Shown here piece by piece: positions 1 to 10,824 of a stretch of DNA of 64,000 nt. The stretch is from positions 16,315 to 80,314 of the forward strand of contig RWJK01001242.1 of NCBI GenBank assembly GCA_004335835.1, given 5' to 3'. The stretch comes from Scenedesmus sp. ARA3. Lineage: Eukaryota; Chlorophyta; Chlorophyceae; Sphaeropleales; Scenedesmaceae. The notes beneath the pieces are model-generated. The model saw only the letters and a program-made list of their open reading frames with translations. It was not told where the DNA came from and made no database searches. Both the position numbers and the translations under genes were made by a program. Positions within the stretch are counted from its first letter, which is position 1; each line of letters opens with the position of its first letter.

Positions 1-195
1 CAGTGCCGACTCGAACTGCTCAAACTCGTTGGCTGTGGCCTCAGCGCCCGCCCCCAGGTTGTCTGCTGACACAGACAGGCCCTGCCCAGAGGCCAGCCGG
101 ATGCCGCCGCTGCTGCTGTGCGGTCCTTGGTAAGGGATCAGTGCTGGAGCAACCACCAATAAGAAGGCAAGACGGCTTTTGATGTTTAGTGACAT
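1..195 (-). CDS. First exon of a secreted papain-LysM-LRR-type paralogue (partial)
   Basis: The minus strand opens at an ATG at 195 and reads 65 codons to the window edge without a stop. The start is a hydrophobic signal-peptide-like segment (MSLNIKSRLAFLLVVAPALI), followed by a Ser/Gly-rich stretch and the sequence SADNLGAGAEATANEFEQF. The same mature N-terminus occurs in the plus-strand gene at 10825: roughly 117 aligned bases differ at only about four places, while the two signal peptides differ strongly. By that homology I infer that this is the first exon of a second papain-LysM-LRR gene running leftward out of the window; none of its protease, LysM or LRR exons is visible here. The exon probably ends shortly beyond the edge. 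The start is chosen as the only ATG that gives a signal peptide aligned with the paralogue. An isolated duplicated exon cannot be excluded. Confidence 0.72.
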   Translation of the reverse strand, partial: MSLNIKSRLAFLLVVAPALIPYQGPHSSSGGIRLASGQGLSVSADNLGAGAEATANEFEQFESAL

Positions 196-1097
196 CGCAG
201 TTGGCCCCAGCCAACTTGGATGTCACAGCAGCAGTGCTGCTGTTGCTACTGCTGCTGCTGACTTTGCACTCTCGTACGTGCACCCTAACTTGCGCTCCTT
301 CTGATATGTATAAGGCTCATGCAGATGCTTTGTTCAAGGAGATGCAGCCGTGAATGCTGGTTATATCTGTGCGTGAGCCGGCCGGTGCTGTGAACAGACC
401 CGGACAATTTGCGTCGACAGTTGCGCGGCTATTAATGCACAATCAAGCGCAACTGTAATACTCGACATGTTGTACTTGCTTACACGGTTTGGGTCCTAAA
501 GGATCGAAAAAGGGGTGGATCCTGGCGTGCTTGCGGAGATATGCCAAATTGTCACTTGCTTGTCTTGACATGCGCGTTGAATTCGCTCCGATATCAATAT
601 TATACAACTTCATTTGACGTCGATGCGTGCTATTTAACGGTGCGAGCGATCTTTTGCCGTGCACAGCATGTGGGCTTCTCGGAAGTTGCAAGTTGCCTGC
701 GCACATCACAGTACAGGAAGGCACTTCAAGGAGAACTGCCGGCGACCGCAACTATGTGAGACGAAGCCCAATCACCTGATAATTGTGCCCAAAAACTACC
801 GCAACTGGAAATACTTGCAAACTGCCAGTTACCAGCAGCTGGTGTCCGTCAAAGCGCCACTGCCGCAGTGGCGGCCACCTCATGCAGCAAGGCTGGAAGT
901 ACTCTGTCAGTCCTGTTACTCTATTACTCCGAGGCTCTTCACACTGTACGGACACAGTGTGTACAAGTTGCACCCACACAGCGTTTGGCTTATGCTGCAT
1001 GCAGCCTGCGCAGGCTGCCGCAGCACACAGCGCAGTGACGCGCAGCTTAGCTCAAGCTGCTGCAGTCCCAGAACAAAAACGGATGCTAGCCTCAATC
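196..1097. other. Spacer between TL29 3' end and the paralogue promoter
   Basis: No coding exon is supported here. The stretch should hold the TL29 3' UTR and the upstream region of the minus-strand gene that starts at 195. A TGTAA motif on the minus strand (TTACA at 480-484) could be the TL29 poly(A) signal, although it would imply a 3' UTR of about 0.6 kb. The open frames here are low in complexity and match nothing I know. Confidence 0.5.
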
Positions 1098-3393
1098 TCA
1101 GAACTTGAGCTGCAGCGTGGTCTCCGTGTGCAGGTATGCGTCCGTGTTGAAGGTGGCGCCCATGGCAGCCAGCTTGGTGAAGGTGTTGATGAACTCCACC
1201 TCGTAGTCTGCAGTCAGCAGCAGCAGCAGCAGTGGTGAGCAGCATGCATGGTGAAGTTGCTGATGCACTTCATCTTGCAGGCAGCAGCAGCGGCAACAAA
1301 AGGGTGTGCGGTGGTCTGTGAGAGAGACTCAGCTGCTACGTTATGTGGGGATGAGTTCGTGCGCTGCAACGGCACTGCTGCTGCTTGGAAAGGCACCACC
1401 TTGACAGCCACACATAGCACGACCAGCTGCCTCTCTCCGGTGTGTTTGAGTGTGCCCAAACTGCAATCCGTGTCCTTTTCGTCCACAAAGTTGGCGGGTC
1501 CACAGCAGCAAAGCGCTCGTTGGCAACCCAACACCAGCAGCAACAAAACCACAGTGCGGCAGTCGCCCAGCGCCAGCGCCCCTAAAAGGAACTGTGCGCT
1601 GTGCCGTTTGCCATCAGGCCATGCTTGCAGCAGTAACACCTAGACAACAAACAAGATGTATAGAAACCCACCAGTGCGTGTGAGTGTGCCCCTGCTGCGG
1701 TCCATGTCCCTCTTGACCCCTGCAAAGTTGGCGGGGTCCTCAGCAGCAAAGCGCGCCTCCTCAACCCAAACACCGGCAGCAACACAGAGCACACCAGCAA
1801 CTGCCATGTACCACTGCATTCAAAACGAAGCTGGAGGCTGTGCCACCGCCCTTCAGGCCGCGAGTAAATAACCAGCTCTAATCAACACACGCTTCACTCA
1901 CCGGTGCGTGTGAGGGTGCCCCGGCTGCGGTCCATGTCCCTCTTCACGCCCGCAAAGTTGGCGGGGTCCTCAGCAGCGAAGCGTGCCTCCTCTGCTGCAG
2001 GGTCCTTGGCTGCTGCTGGCCAGATGAAGAAGGTGGGGCGCTCCCAGAAAGGAGGCTTGGGGGTGAAGGGGCCCGCACCGGCTGAGCCTGCGAGACATGT
2101 AGCAAAGACACAGTGCAGCACGCGTTTAATGCCCCAAGGCAGCAGTTGCCAAAAGCCTGATGTACAGGGGTTAGCGTCATGAAGCAGAACTTCTGAACAG
2201 AGTTAATTATTTGGGCCAGGTAAAGATGGTGGGGCGCTCCCAGAAGGGTGGCTTGGGGGTGAAGGGGCCCGCACCAGCAGAGCCTGCAACCCCAGCAGAC
2301 GTTTGAATGCAGCACACGCTCAGAGACGGCCTTAATTTGAGGCTTCAAACATGCATCTGTCCTTGATAACCAGTTAACTTCATACAGCAGGATTCCAGAG
2401 AATCAAAACAAAAACCTTTAAAACAAACAATCTTAAGTCGGGCCAATGAAGAAGGTGGGGCGCTCCCAGAAAGGAGGCTTGGGGGTGAAGGGGCCCGCAC
2501 CAGCAGAGCCTGCGAGGCATGCAGCAAAGAGGTACAGTGCTGCACGCGCTCAATAATGCCCAAAGGCAGCAGCTGCAGAAAGCCTGATATAAAGGGGTTG
2601 GCATCATGCAGCAGAACTGCTGAAAAAAGTCCATTTGGGCCAGGTACAAATGGTGGGGCGATCCCAGAAGGGCGGCTTGGGAGTGAAGGGGCCCGCAGCA
2701 GCAGAGCCTGCGAGGCAACGAACGTGAGATGCAGCACACGCTCAGCCCCCGTAATGTGATGTCAGCAACAGACAACTCAATTACGTTCATGACAACAGCA
2801 AACTTCACCCGACAACAATCAGTGCCGGCCTCACCTGCCTTCGTGCCCAGCTGCTTCATCAATGCTGTGACCTCGGCCACTGGCGCGTCCGCAGCAGGCG
2901 GCATACTTGCAAACAGCATTACGACAACGCCCAAACCATCTGCAGTGCCCCTCGCACCTTCCTTCACACCGAGTTTCTTCATGAAGGCCGTGATCAAAGC
3001 CACTGGGGCAACGGAGGCAGGCAGCATACTTTACACCATCAACAGCATAACAACCAAACCATCTGCAGTGCCCTGCTCACCTTCCTTCACGCCCAGCTTG
3101 CCCATGAAGGCAGTGATCTCAGCCACTGGCGCATCAGCAGCGGGCAGCATATATCACAACACAAACAGCAAAAAAAATCGAACCACTGGCACTGCTGGCC
3201 TCACCTTCCTTCACGCCCAGCTTGCTCATGAATGCTGTGATCTCAGCCACTGGCGCATCAGCAGCAGGCAGCCGCCCCGCAGCGCCGGCAGCAGCGCTGT
3301 CCACGCGGCCCAGCCTTACCGGCCACTCGGTGCCGTACACGGTGGTGATGATCTCACCGCCGCTGGTGGTCTGAGTCTTCTGCATCTGCACTC

Positions 3394-3434
<41 letters not shown>

Positions 3435-5969
3435 CGGGATGGTCAGCACACCAATGTGGTGGTGATGTCATTGCATCACCAGTGCTCTGAGCACCGCACC
3501 ACCAGCATGGCACTGCAGAGCAGCAGCAGCAACTGACCCATCTAGCTGCGGAGCGCAATGGTACCAGCTCCCTGTCCGCGGTTACAAGCAGCCAAACTCC
3601 GTTCATCTGCTGCTGCTGCCTGCGGGCAAGGCACACACCTTGACTGCCTTCCAGGCCTGTGTGGTGGCCACCTTGGTAGCCAGCACCAGCAGGTCGGCGT
3701 AGCTGATCTTCTCGCCCTTGGGGTCCACAGTAGTTACAAAACCTATACAACCTACCAACCCCCGCACAAAAGCACTCCAACTGCAGAGCAGCTGCCGCAA
3801 TCGGCTGCCGTGAGCTGCGGTCAGACCTGCTAACAGTACTGGAACATCGACCATCTTATCTCTTCAGCTCTTATGCATATATTGTGCCCACCTTGACTGC
3901 CTTCCAGGCCTGTGTTGTGGCCACCTTGGTAGCCAGCACCAGCAGATCGGCGTAGCTGATCTTCTCGCCCTTGGGGTCCACCAAATCAAACAACAACGTG
4001 GCAACATCAAAACCTCCACAAAGCAGCCCAAAACAACTGCAGAAATAGCTCGCTCTTTGTACAAGCAGCAGCAGCTGTCAATGCCGCATTTCATCCCTAC
4101 CTTGACTGCCTTCCAGGCCTGTGTGGTGGCCACCTTGGTTGCCAGCACCAGCAGGTCGGCGTAGCTGATCTTCTCGCCCTTGGGGTCAACCGCTGCATCA
4201 ACCGCAGCCTTGGCCTCCTTCACACGCGCTGCCAGCGGCTTGAGGTACGCGTTTTCTGGGCGGTTCAGCTCCTCACTGCATACAAAGGACAGAGCGAGGA
4301 TGGTTGAGGTGGTTATACAGCCTGCTGGACTTCTCAGTTGAATTCAGGCTCTGGATCTCTAGCCTGATCAGCTCTTCATCAAATGCGTGCTTACGGCCAC
4401 AACCAGAAAAGCTAGAGCAGCCATAACATGGTGCCAGGACCCACATGTAACTATTCTCCTTTGAATAGCCTGAAGGCACTCGTGCCGTCAATCGTGTTAC
4501 TGCAGCCCACCTGTTGATGAGGATGAAGCTGTCGTAGCCCACCACGCAGCAGGCCTCACACAACACTGCTACTCCTTTCATTGATTTCAGTGGCTGCTGC
4601 GCACCTGTTGGTGAGGATGGAGCTGTCGTACTCAACATGCAGCAGGCCTTGCACACTTACTGTTATACCTTCCGAATGAAAGCCACCCACCTGTTGATGA
4701 GGATGGAGCCGTCGTAGCCGCCCGTCTTTGTCTCAGCATCATATGTGGCAGCGTCATGCAGCATCAGCGCCAGCAGCCCGGTGGCATCCTCTGCCGTGAA
4801 CAGAGGCTTCAGCGCACCCTCTGCTGCTGTCTGGAATGCGGTGCGCTGCGCGGCCTTCTGGAAAGTAGACAGGCTGCTGACCGCCATCTCGCGGGTCTGC
4901 AGGTGATGGAAAACGTAACGAAAACAGTTGTTATGACGGATGTTGAGCAAGACAGAGTTGCAGAGTGGGTCGAGGTCAGCCGCTGCCTCTCTGAAGGTGG
5001 ACAGGCTGCTGACCGCCATGTTCTGGGTATGGTGACATTGTAGGGTTGTTATATGTTACATTGGTTCACACGTGACAGAGTGACCTGGAGGAGCGGTAAG
5101 CTTGGTTCTGGGCCATGAGGAGAGGTGCATTGCACTTTAAACAAGTTGACTTCTGTCATTCACTTCATGCTGGTGCAGGCTGTTAGTGCCAGTTTGTACT
5201 GCTGAATGCAAGCAAATGCACCTGCATTTGCTGATGCGTGCTGCCTGCACCTGGCACTGCATCCTGCTATATTGAGTTGTTCAGCACACACACGCTTGGC
5301 GAGGTTTTTGCCAATTGCACTACTGCTAACAGTTTGCTTGCTGCAATGGCTGTGCTCCGTTTGGTACAGAGCAATCAAGCCCGGTGGCATTACAGCTTTT
5401 TCCCAACAGCAACTACACAATGACACAACTGCTGATGGCGGCACCAGGTTTGAAGCTTTGCCACAACAGGCTTGAGCTCCATCTTGCAACCGGCACACTC
5501 CAGAGTGCTGCCAGCAGGCTGACGCAACATAAGCATTGACTGCTGCTGCTGAAGCTGCACAGCACTCACCGCAGCAGCAGCTGGGTTGGACTGCAGCAGA
5601 GTAGCAGCAGCTGCTGCTCCTGCAGCAGCAAGCCACAGATGGTTGCAGTCAGTGAGAGGACAGGAGATGCTGCTGCAGATCTGATGACCAGTGGCGCATT
5701 CGCGTAGCATAATTCCTTGACAAGCACAGTACGTGAATTCCTTTATTTCGACGCAGAGATCGTGCGCGCTTTGCTCTTCTGCTCGGAGGTAGCATTTGGC
5801 TCCACTTTCTCTGTTTGTCAGCCCACTGACCTGCCAGCAGCACGTCGCGCCTCGCAGCTCCCTCATTGGAAGACTTGCAGGACACCTGCAGCTTAGGCCT
5901 GATCGCGACGGGCTTGCTGCCCGCGACGAACGCCTTGGGCGTGGTGAGTGACTTGCTTGCGAGGGCCAT
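1098..5969 (-). CDS. TL29 / APX4-like thylakoid lumen protein (class I peroxidase fold)
   Basis: Seven exons keep phase throughout: 5969-5831, 5619-5570, 4896-4691, 4275-4101, 3379-3205, 2087-1902 and 1207-1098, giving 346 residues, the usual size for this family. The N-terminus is a bipartite targeting signal: a plastid transit peptide, then twin arginines (residues 40-41, ARRDVLLAG) and an Ala-rich hydrophobic segment ending near residue 63. This points to Tat import into the thylakoid lumen. The body has the class I peroxidase distal-helix region (LMLHDAATYDAETKTGG, His110-Asp111), then GSILIN, EELNRPEN and ISYADLLVLA, all familiar from ascorbate peroxidases. No GAHTLGR-type proximal histidine is present, so haem peroxidase activity is unlikely, as known for TL29. 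The C-terminal TDYEVEFINTFTKLAAMG matches the TL29 tail from memory. The introns are filled with decayed copies of the exon edges (listed separately), which could allow alternative splicing. Confidence 0.87.
1436..1985 (-). repeat. TL29 exon 6 3'-edge echoes (three copies)
   Basis: The last ~90 bases of exon 6 plus its donor (1897-1985) recur at about 1669-1765 and again, more decayed, at about 1436-1525. Each copy still resembles the reading frame that encodes FAGVKRDMDRS. The spacing is about 230 bases. Both echoes lie inside the intron before the last exon, so they are read as intronic copies rather than extra exons. Confidence 0.85.
2026..2725 (-). repeat. TL29 exon 6 5'-edge echoes (four copies, dimeric array)
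   Basis: The acceptor-side start of exon 6 (encoding GAGPFTPKPPFWERP) occurs in the real exon at 2026-2095 and again at about 2218-2300, 2449-2515 and 2640-2720. Copies one and three also match over about 100 bases of upstream intron (to about 2195 and 2625). Copies two and four share a different flank (ggccaggta). The array is therefore a higher-order repeat: a two-unit block of about 420 bases that was itself duplicated. Only the leftmost copy continues into the rest of exon 6. Confidence 0.88.
2831..3275 (-). repeat. TL29 exon 5 3'-edge echoes (four copies, ~120-base period)
   Basis: The end of exon 5 with its donor (3200-3275, encoding AADAPVAEITAFMSKLGVKE) recurs at about 3077-3150, 2954-3029 and 2831-2910. 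The spacing is near 120 bases and the adjoining intron segment (for example aaaccatctgcagtgccc) is shared, so this is a true tandem array whose unit spans the exon-intron junction. Divergence between copies excludes a simple assembly duplicate. Confidence 0.88.
3393..3431 (-). repeat. (CTG)n tract just upstream of the TL29 exon 5 acceptor
   Basis: On the coding (minus) strand a run of about 13 CTG triplets ends some 13 bases before the AG acceptor of exon 5 and stands where the polypyrimidine tract should be. A shorter CTG run (1212-1231) occupies the same position before exon 7. Confidence 0.85.
3636..4192 (-). repeat. TL29 exon 4 3'-edge echoes (three near-identical copies)
   Basis: The last ~92 bases of exon 4 plus donor (4098-4190; encoding DPKGEKISYADLLVLATKVA and onward) are repeated at about 3888-3981 and 3636-3728 with only a few substitutions each. 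The echoes keep the AAG|GTG donor context but have no AG acceptor directly in front, so they cannot serve as clean exons. These are the least decayed echoes in the window and so probably the youngest. Confidence 0.9.
4508..4730 (-). repeat. TL29 exon 3 3'-edge echoes (three copies, ~90-base period)
   Basis: The end of exon 3 with its donor (from 4688, encoding GYDGSILINR) recurs at about 4602-4635 and 4508-4546, spaced about 86 and 94 bases apart. A single echo of the exon 3 start (MAVSSLSTF) also lies upstream at about 4985-5018. Confidence 0.85.
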
Positions 5970-6284
5970 CGTGTTCAGCTAAAAGATGTGTAAGCGATGC
6001 TCGATCTAAGATGCAAGGCACCATGTTTCAACGCAAAGATGAGGCTACCCCGTGTGTGACCTGTCCTGCCTGCTGTTGTTTATGGTGCTTGACAAGAACT
6101 GCTTGTGTCCGGTTCGTTTGTCCTTGCGAGTTTGTTGAATGGCATAGATGAGAAGTTGATGCAAATTTTCAGATCCAGAAGAGCATAGCCTGTTCTTGCA
6201 GTGTACTGTCGCACCACTCGAGTCACTCGCGCACATCCCTGCCATACGCGATAACCGGAGAACGACATCAGAAGATAGGCTGCC
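5970..6284. promoter_or_regulatory. Short divergent intergenic region, TL29 / mTERF-like
   Basis: Only about 315 bases separate the start codons of two head-to-head genes, both probably organelle-targeted, so their promoters must overlap or be shared. I see no convincing TATA box or named element. Confidence 0.5.
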
Positions 6285-8120
6285 ATGCTGCAGCGTGGCA
6301 TTCCATCGGCTCTGCAATGGGCGCCAGCAGCCCTGAGCAGTGCGGGGTGCCAGCTGCAGCAGCAGCTGACTGCGGCCCAGATCGGGGGCTGCTGCTGCTC
6401 AGCAATAGCCAGCAGTAGCAGCAGGAGCAATAGCAGCAGCAGCAGCAGCAGCAGCAGCAGCTTTGAGGGCCTTGGCTTCTGCCTGCAGCAGCAGCGCGGC
6501 TTTCAGGGCGGTGTGGTTGATGTGCGGGGCCAGCCCAGGAGGAAGAAGTATCCTTACTTCAACCCTGATGATGGGCCTGAAGGTGTGCTGCTGAAACAGC
6601 ATCAATTTACAGAATATGTTGTGGTGCATCATACGCAGCTTGTGGTATGCACGTGCTGATGGCACGCCTGAGACGGCAGCAGCAACAGAGGCAGCAGCAA
6701 CAGGAGAGGCAGCAGCTACAGGCAACTGCAACACCAGCAAAGTTTTACCAGTATGATTGCAAAACGCATGTCTCTTATGTCCGCAATCATTCTCGCAGCA
6801 GTGCACCTGCATGCCAGTCACACAATGGCTACACATGCCATCACCTGATCACTACCCTGCCGCATATGACTATCTCATGTGCCGCTGCGCAGGCTACCAG
6901 TACTGGAAGGACATGTGGGCAAACCCTCAGAAGGCCCCTAAACCGCGGCCACGTAACCCCAAAACCCTTCCAGTGTACCTAGAACCTGATGAGCAGCAGG
7001 CCCTGATGGAGGCAGCAGTAGCAGCTGGCGTGCCGCGCCACCTGGCAGAGGGCGATAAGTCACGCCAGGTCAGCACAGCGAATGCGGCTGCTCGTGGTTC
7101 TGTGGGGGTTGAGATGCTGTATTGCGAAGATGGTCTTTGGCAGCAGCTGAGCCTAGGGGCGGGTGGTGCTGCAGTTGGCTCTTGGCCGAGCCTCCATCTG
7201 CAGCTGGCTGTACACAAGCATAGGTATGTTAACAGGTAGCTGAGCTGCTGCGTGCTGTACTCGCTGCTGCTGCTGATGTACACAGGTGCCTCGGCTGATC
7301 GCAGCAGTGGTAGCTTCAGGCGGGCGCATCCCCACAGATCCCGACCGCCTGGCAGACAGGGTGACACAGCTGCTGGAGCTGCAGCGTAGCGTGCCGGGCC
7401 TGGATGTGGCACGCATCTTCAAGGCGAAGTGAGCTGCTCACATGAATGTTCTGGTTACTTGCAGAGCACTTCCTGCAAAGATGCAATGGCGTGCTATTGA
7501 CCTGTGCAGCGCAGCGGGCCAGAGCTGGACAGCACGCATCTTTAGGGCCAAGTGACCTGCCCAAGCTTGGGCGTCCTGCGCATTTCACCATTGCTTGCGG
7601 GTGATTTGCAGCACACCGGGGTACTTGCAAGGCCTCCGCCCTCAGCCACTGAGCCTCACTGTTTCGGCTTGACGCGTGCTCTGTATCCTGCCATGTGCCG
7701 CCCTGCGTGCAGCGGCTTTGCCATCCTGGCTGAGAAGCCCAAGGATGTGGCGATGCAGATAACATATCTGGCCAACAGGCTCAAGGCGGCAGGTGCGAGC
7801 AGCACATGCAGAGCAGCAGATGCAGGTGCAGCAGATGTGGCGCATGCAGAGCAGCAATGCTTGGCAACAGCTGGCACAGGTGACACAGGGTGCTGCTTGT
7901 GGCAGCTCTATCGCACTGCGCCATGTGGATGCTCTACATGCTGTGCTGGAGGTGGCTTAGCGTTGACTATGGTGCTTAGATGCTGTTGTGGTTGCCTGCT
8001 CCCTGTTCCTGCAGGTGTTGCAGCCGAGCCCGGCCTGCTGATGAGTGCTGCAGTTAAGCCTGCCCTGAGGTACCCAATGGGCATCGTGCAGCGGTGAGCA
8101 GCAGCAGTAGCAGCAGCAGC

Positions 8121-8164
<44 letters not shown>

Positions 8165-9906
8165 CATAAACCGAGTAGCTGTCCGTTGCCCTGCACAACA
8201 CAAGTTGGTGTACGAGGTGTACTGCAACTGTGCATGTTGGTGTGGCTGCTGCAGCAGCGCAGCATGCTCAGCGCCTGCAAGCGAGCTGTAGCTGCTGCTG
8301 TGTTGGATGAGTTCGCCATCCCGTCAGCAACACCTGCTGCGTCTGGTCACTGCGTACGCATTGCGTGCTGCTTCCGGCGTCGTTCTGCAGGGCGCAGCAG
8401 CTGCCTGAGCTGCTGGGTGCAGAGCTTGGGGACGGATCGGCAGCAGCAGCAGCAGTAGCGCGGCTGTTGCAGCACCCCTTCCAGGCCAGTCTGCTCAACA
8501 AGAGCAGCAGGGCGCTGAAGCGGCATGCGCATGCGCTGGCGCAGCGGTGAGTGGATGCGGAGTTGTTTTGGGACAGCGGATCCCGCAGGATCGTAGCTGC
8601 AGTATGTCTTGCCACATGGCACGTGCCCTCTGTCATCACATGCAGTTGGCACTTATTATCATGTGGAATGCTTCATCGACAATGCAGAGTTCACTGCAGT
8701 GTTTCTTCAGCGCTGTCGCTTTGCTCTCCGTGCAATCATGGTCGCGTAGCCTTCTTCGGTAGCGTTGGAGCTGTGTATTGCATCGTGGCGCTTGTTGCTT
8801 GCAGGCACGGGCAGGAGCAGGCTGCAGCCATGTACAGCAAGCTGCCGCAGCTGCTGCTGTACCGCACACACAACCTGCGCAACAAAACCGCAGCCATTGC
8901 AGAAGCTTTAGGCCTAAACCCTGTCCAGGCTGATCAGCTGGTGCGCAGCGACCCGCGGCTGATGACGTATGCGCCAGAGACGCTTCAGCAGCGGGCAGTG
9001 GCGCTGCAGGAGCTGCTGCAGCTGCCTGGGCAGCCTGCGCTGCGCAAAGTCGTGCTGGGCTGGCCGTCACTGCTGCGCAAGCGCACGCAGAGCATTGCAG
9101 GTGGGGGCGGCAGAGTTGGCAAGATGTGGCCTAGGTTGTTTGTGCGTGGTGAAGCACGCATCTGGATGCTTGTGCGTGGTGGTGCGTGCCCGCTCCCTCG
9201 CGCGCTGCTTGCTGGTGCATGCAACAGCACCATCATATGTACTTCTGGTTGCATCGCGCAACACTTCTCCCTTTCTTTGGGGGTCGGATATTCTGCTACC
9301 GTTCACTGCTAAACTCCGTGTGCTGCGCTGTGGTGCTGCCCCGCAGACAAGCTGAACGTGATTCAAGAGCAGCTAGCATTGCAGGATTCCAACGCAGCAG
9401 CAGCAGTGATGCGGCAGCACCCCTACTTGGCATCATACTCAGCAGCAGCACTGCAGCAGCCGCTGCAGCACCTGCAGCAGCAAGATGACAGCTCGCCGCT
9501 GGTAGATTTGAAACCCAAAGCCGCAGAGGTTCTGCGCGCTAAGCCCTGGCTGCTGACGCTGGGCGGTGATGCAGCCGCCGGGCCGGAGCGCAGCCTTGCA
9601 GGACGGTTGCAGCTGCTGGAGCAGCTTGCAGGAATCAGCGACAGCTGGCGGGCTGCAGTGTCAGCGCTTGCAGGAAGCAGCGCAGCAGACGTTGCTGATG
9701 TGGTCAGCAGCAACGGCTTTGTGGAACGGGTGCAGTGGCTGCTGCAGCAGCGGCCGGAGCAGCCGCCAGCCAAGGAGGAGGTTGCTGGGCTGTATGGGCT
9801 TGTGACGATGCGGCAGGCGCGCTTTGAGATGCGGTTCCCAGGGTTTGTTGCGCAGCAGAAGGAGCGGCAGGTGGCAGCAAAGCAGGCAGCATCAGTGCAG
9901 CAGTAG
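6285..9906 (+). CDS. mTERF-like organellar protein
   Basis: Eight exons keep phase: 6285-6582, 6893-7068, 7286-7428, 7713-7792, 8015-8093, 8391-8546, 8805-9100 and 9347-9906 (595 residues). The N-terminus is rich in Gln, Ala and Ser with a poly-Ser run and looks like an organelle transit peptide. A basic, aromatic segment follows (RRKKYPYFNP, YQYWKDMW). The C-terminal half is made of helical repeats with the recurring P-x-L-L pattern of mTERF repeats: KLPQLLLYR, SDPRLMTY, GWPSLLRK, QHPYLASY and AKPWLLTL. Members of that family bind nucleic acid and act in organelle transcription, splicing or translation. The assignment rests on this repeat rhythm, not on an alignment; another alpha-helical repeat protein is the alternative. 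Exons 4 and 5 are less certain. A decayed echo of the exon 3 end (including its AAGTGA donor) lies at about 7500-7556, 120 bases past the original. Confidence 0.65.
8097..8162 (+). repeat. (CAG)n tract directly after the donor of mTERF-like intron 5
   Basis: Imperfect CAG repeats begin four bases after the GT of the donor at 8094. An open frame through it only yields poly-Ser/Gln and is treated as intronic. Confidence 0.75.
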
Positions 9907-10177
9907 TTCTGTCAGCTGCCAAAGCCAGGCAAGGGGTGCCTTTACTGTTGCTACGCGGCAATAGGCCAGTCAGCAACCAGGGAGATCTGCAGACGTACGG
10001 TGTAGGACCAGCCTAGTCTTATCTGGGCTAGGGTTGTGCAGATGTTTGCATGTGGCAGGCTGCCTTGGGAAGCACCATTTGCTTGCACTCTGCCGCTTTT
10101 GAATGGCAGATACGTATGAATGGCCTCAGCTTGATGTGCATAGATCTGGCCGTGCCTCTAGAGTCTGAAGTTGAAGC

Positions 10178-10268
10178 AGCCATGATGGCCTGGGGAGCCA
10201 TCTAGCTATGTGAGTATGCATGATGTTGCATTAAGCGTATGCTTGTAATGAATGCAACCGGCAACTAA
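10178..10268 (+). repeat. 3'-end cassette, copy 1 (shared with 19437-19530)
   Basis: About 90 bases around the motif tctagctatgtgagt, followed by gatgttgcatta and ending near gcttgtaatg, are repeated with roughly 80 to 85 percent identity behind the next plus-strand gene. Both copies lie 3' of a stop codon on the same strand and contain TGTAA. Confidence 0.8.
10244..10248 (+). terminator. TGTAA poly(A) signal of the mTERF-like gene
   Basis: This is the green-algal poly(A) signal TGTAA, about 340 bases after the stop codon and inside the shared 3'-end cassette. Confidence 0.55.
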
Positions 10269-10824
10269 CTATGCCTCTGCCTCTGCCTCTGTTGCGGTTG
10301 CAACCCCCCGCCCTGGGTGCACTGCACTGCCTGGCAGTTCTCCTGAACTTTTTTGTTATGGGCTCAGATACGTGACGCTCGTACTGATGAGCAGATTTCA
10401 AACGCGCTGTGTCCACGAAATTAAGCCGTAGCAACTGTGTCAGTGCCTCAGTATGCTAGGCACGCGTATTTCAACTACATGACAAGATATTAGCAAATCC
10501 CGCTTGCACGACGTAGATAGTTGTGCAGCCAGAGCAGGTCATGAAGCATTCCAATCAACAAAATGATTTCAACCTTGCCGTGCAATTATCGCATGCTGTC
10601 GCAGACGAACAGGCATCACCCGTTTATAGTGGCAATTCCGACACGCTCATGCAGCACGTTTTCACCGCGCGCTCAGTTCCGGATCATTACAACCAATTTA
10701 TAGACTGAATATGATATGTTTCCAACCGATGCAGGCGCATAAGCGGCAGCTGATTGGCTAACAAGGCAAAGATAGCAAGAGCAGCAGCTGCAGCAGCAGA
10801 ATTACAATCGCGCCCTTAGCCAAC

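Larger units (their letters stand above)
9907..10824. other. 3' UTR of mTERF-like gene and promoter of protease-LysM-LRR gene
   Basis: No exon is supported in this stretch. It holds a 3'-end cassette (see 10178-10268) and, nearer 10800, the upstream region of the next gene. No clear TATA box was found. Confidence 0.5.

Noticed and set aside
2831..3150. Extra TL29 exons or a CRISPR-like array
   Set aside because: Units are diverged copies of the exon 5 edge in a eukaryotic gene; they lack acceptors or interrupt the family alignment, and there are no cas genes.
8186..8390. Extra mTERF-like exon (LDEFAIPSATPAASGH)
   Set aside because: No acceptor and donor combination keeps phase with the exons on both sides; left as intron with low certainty.
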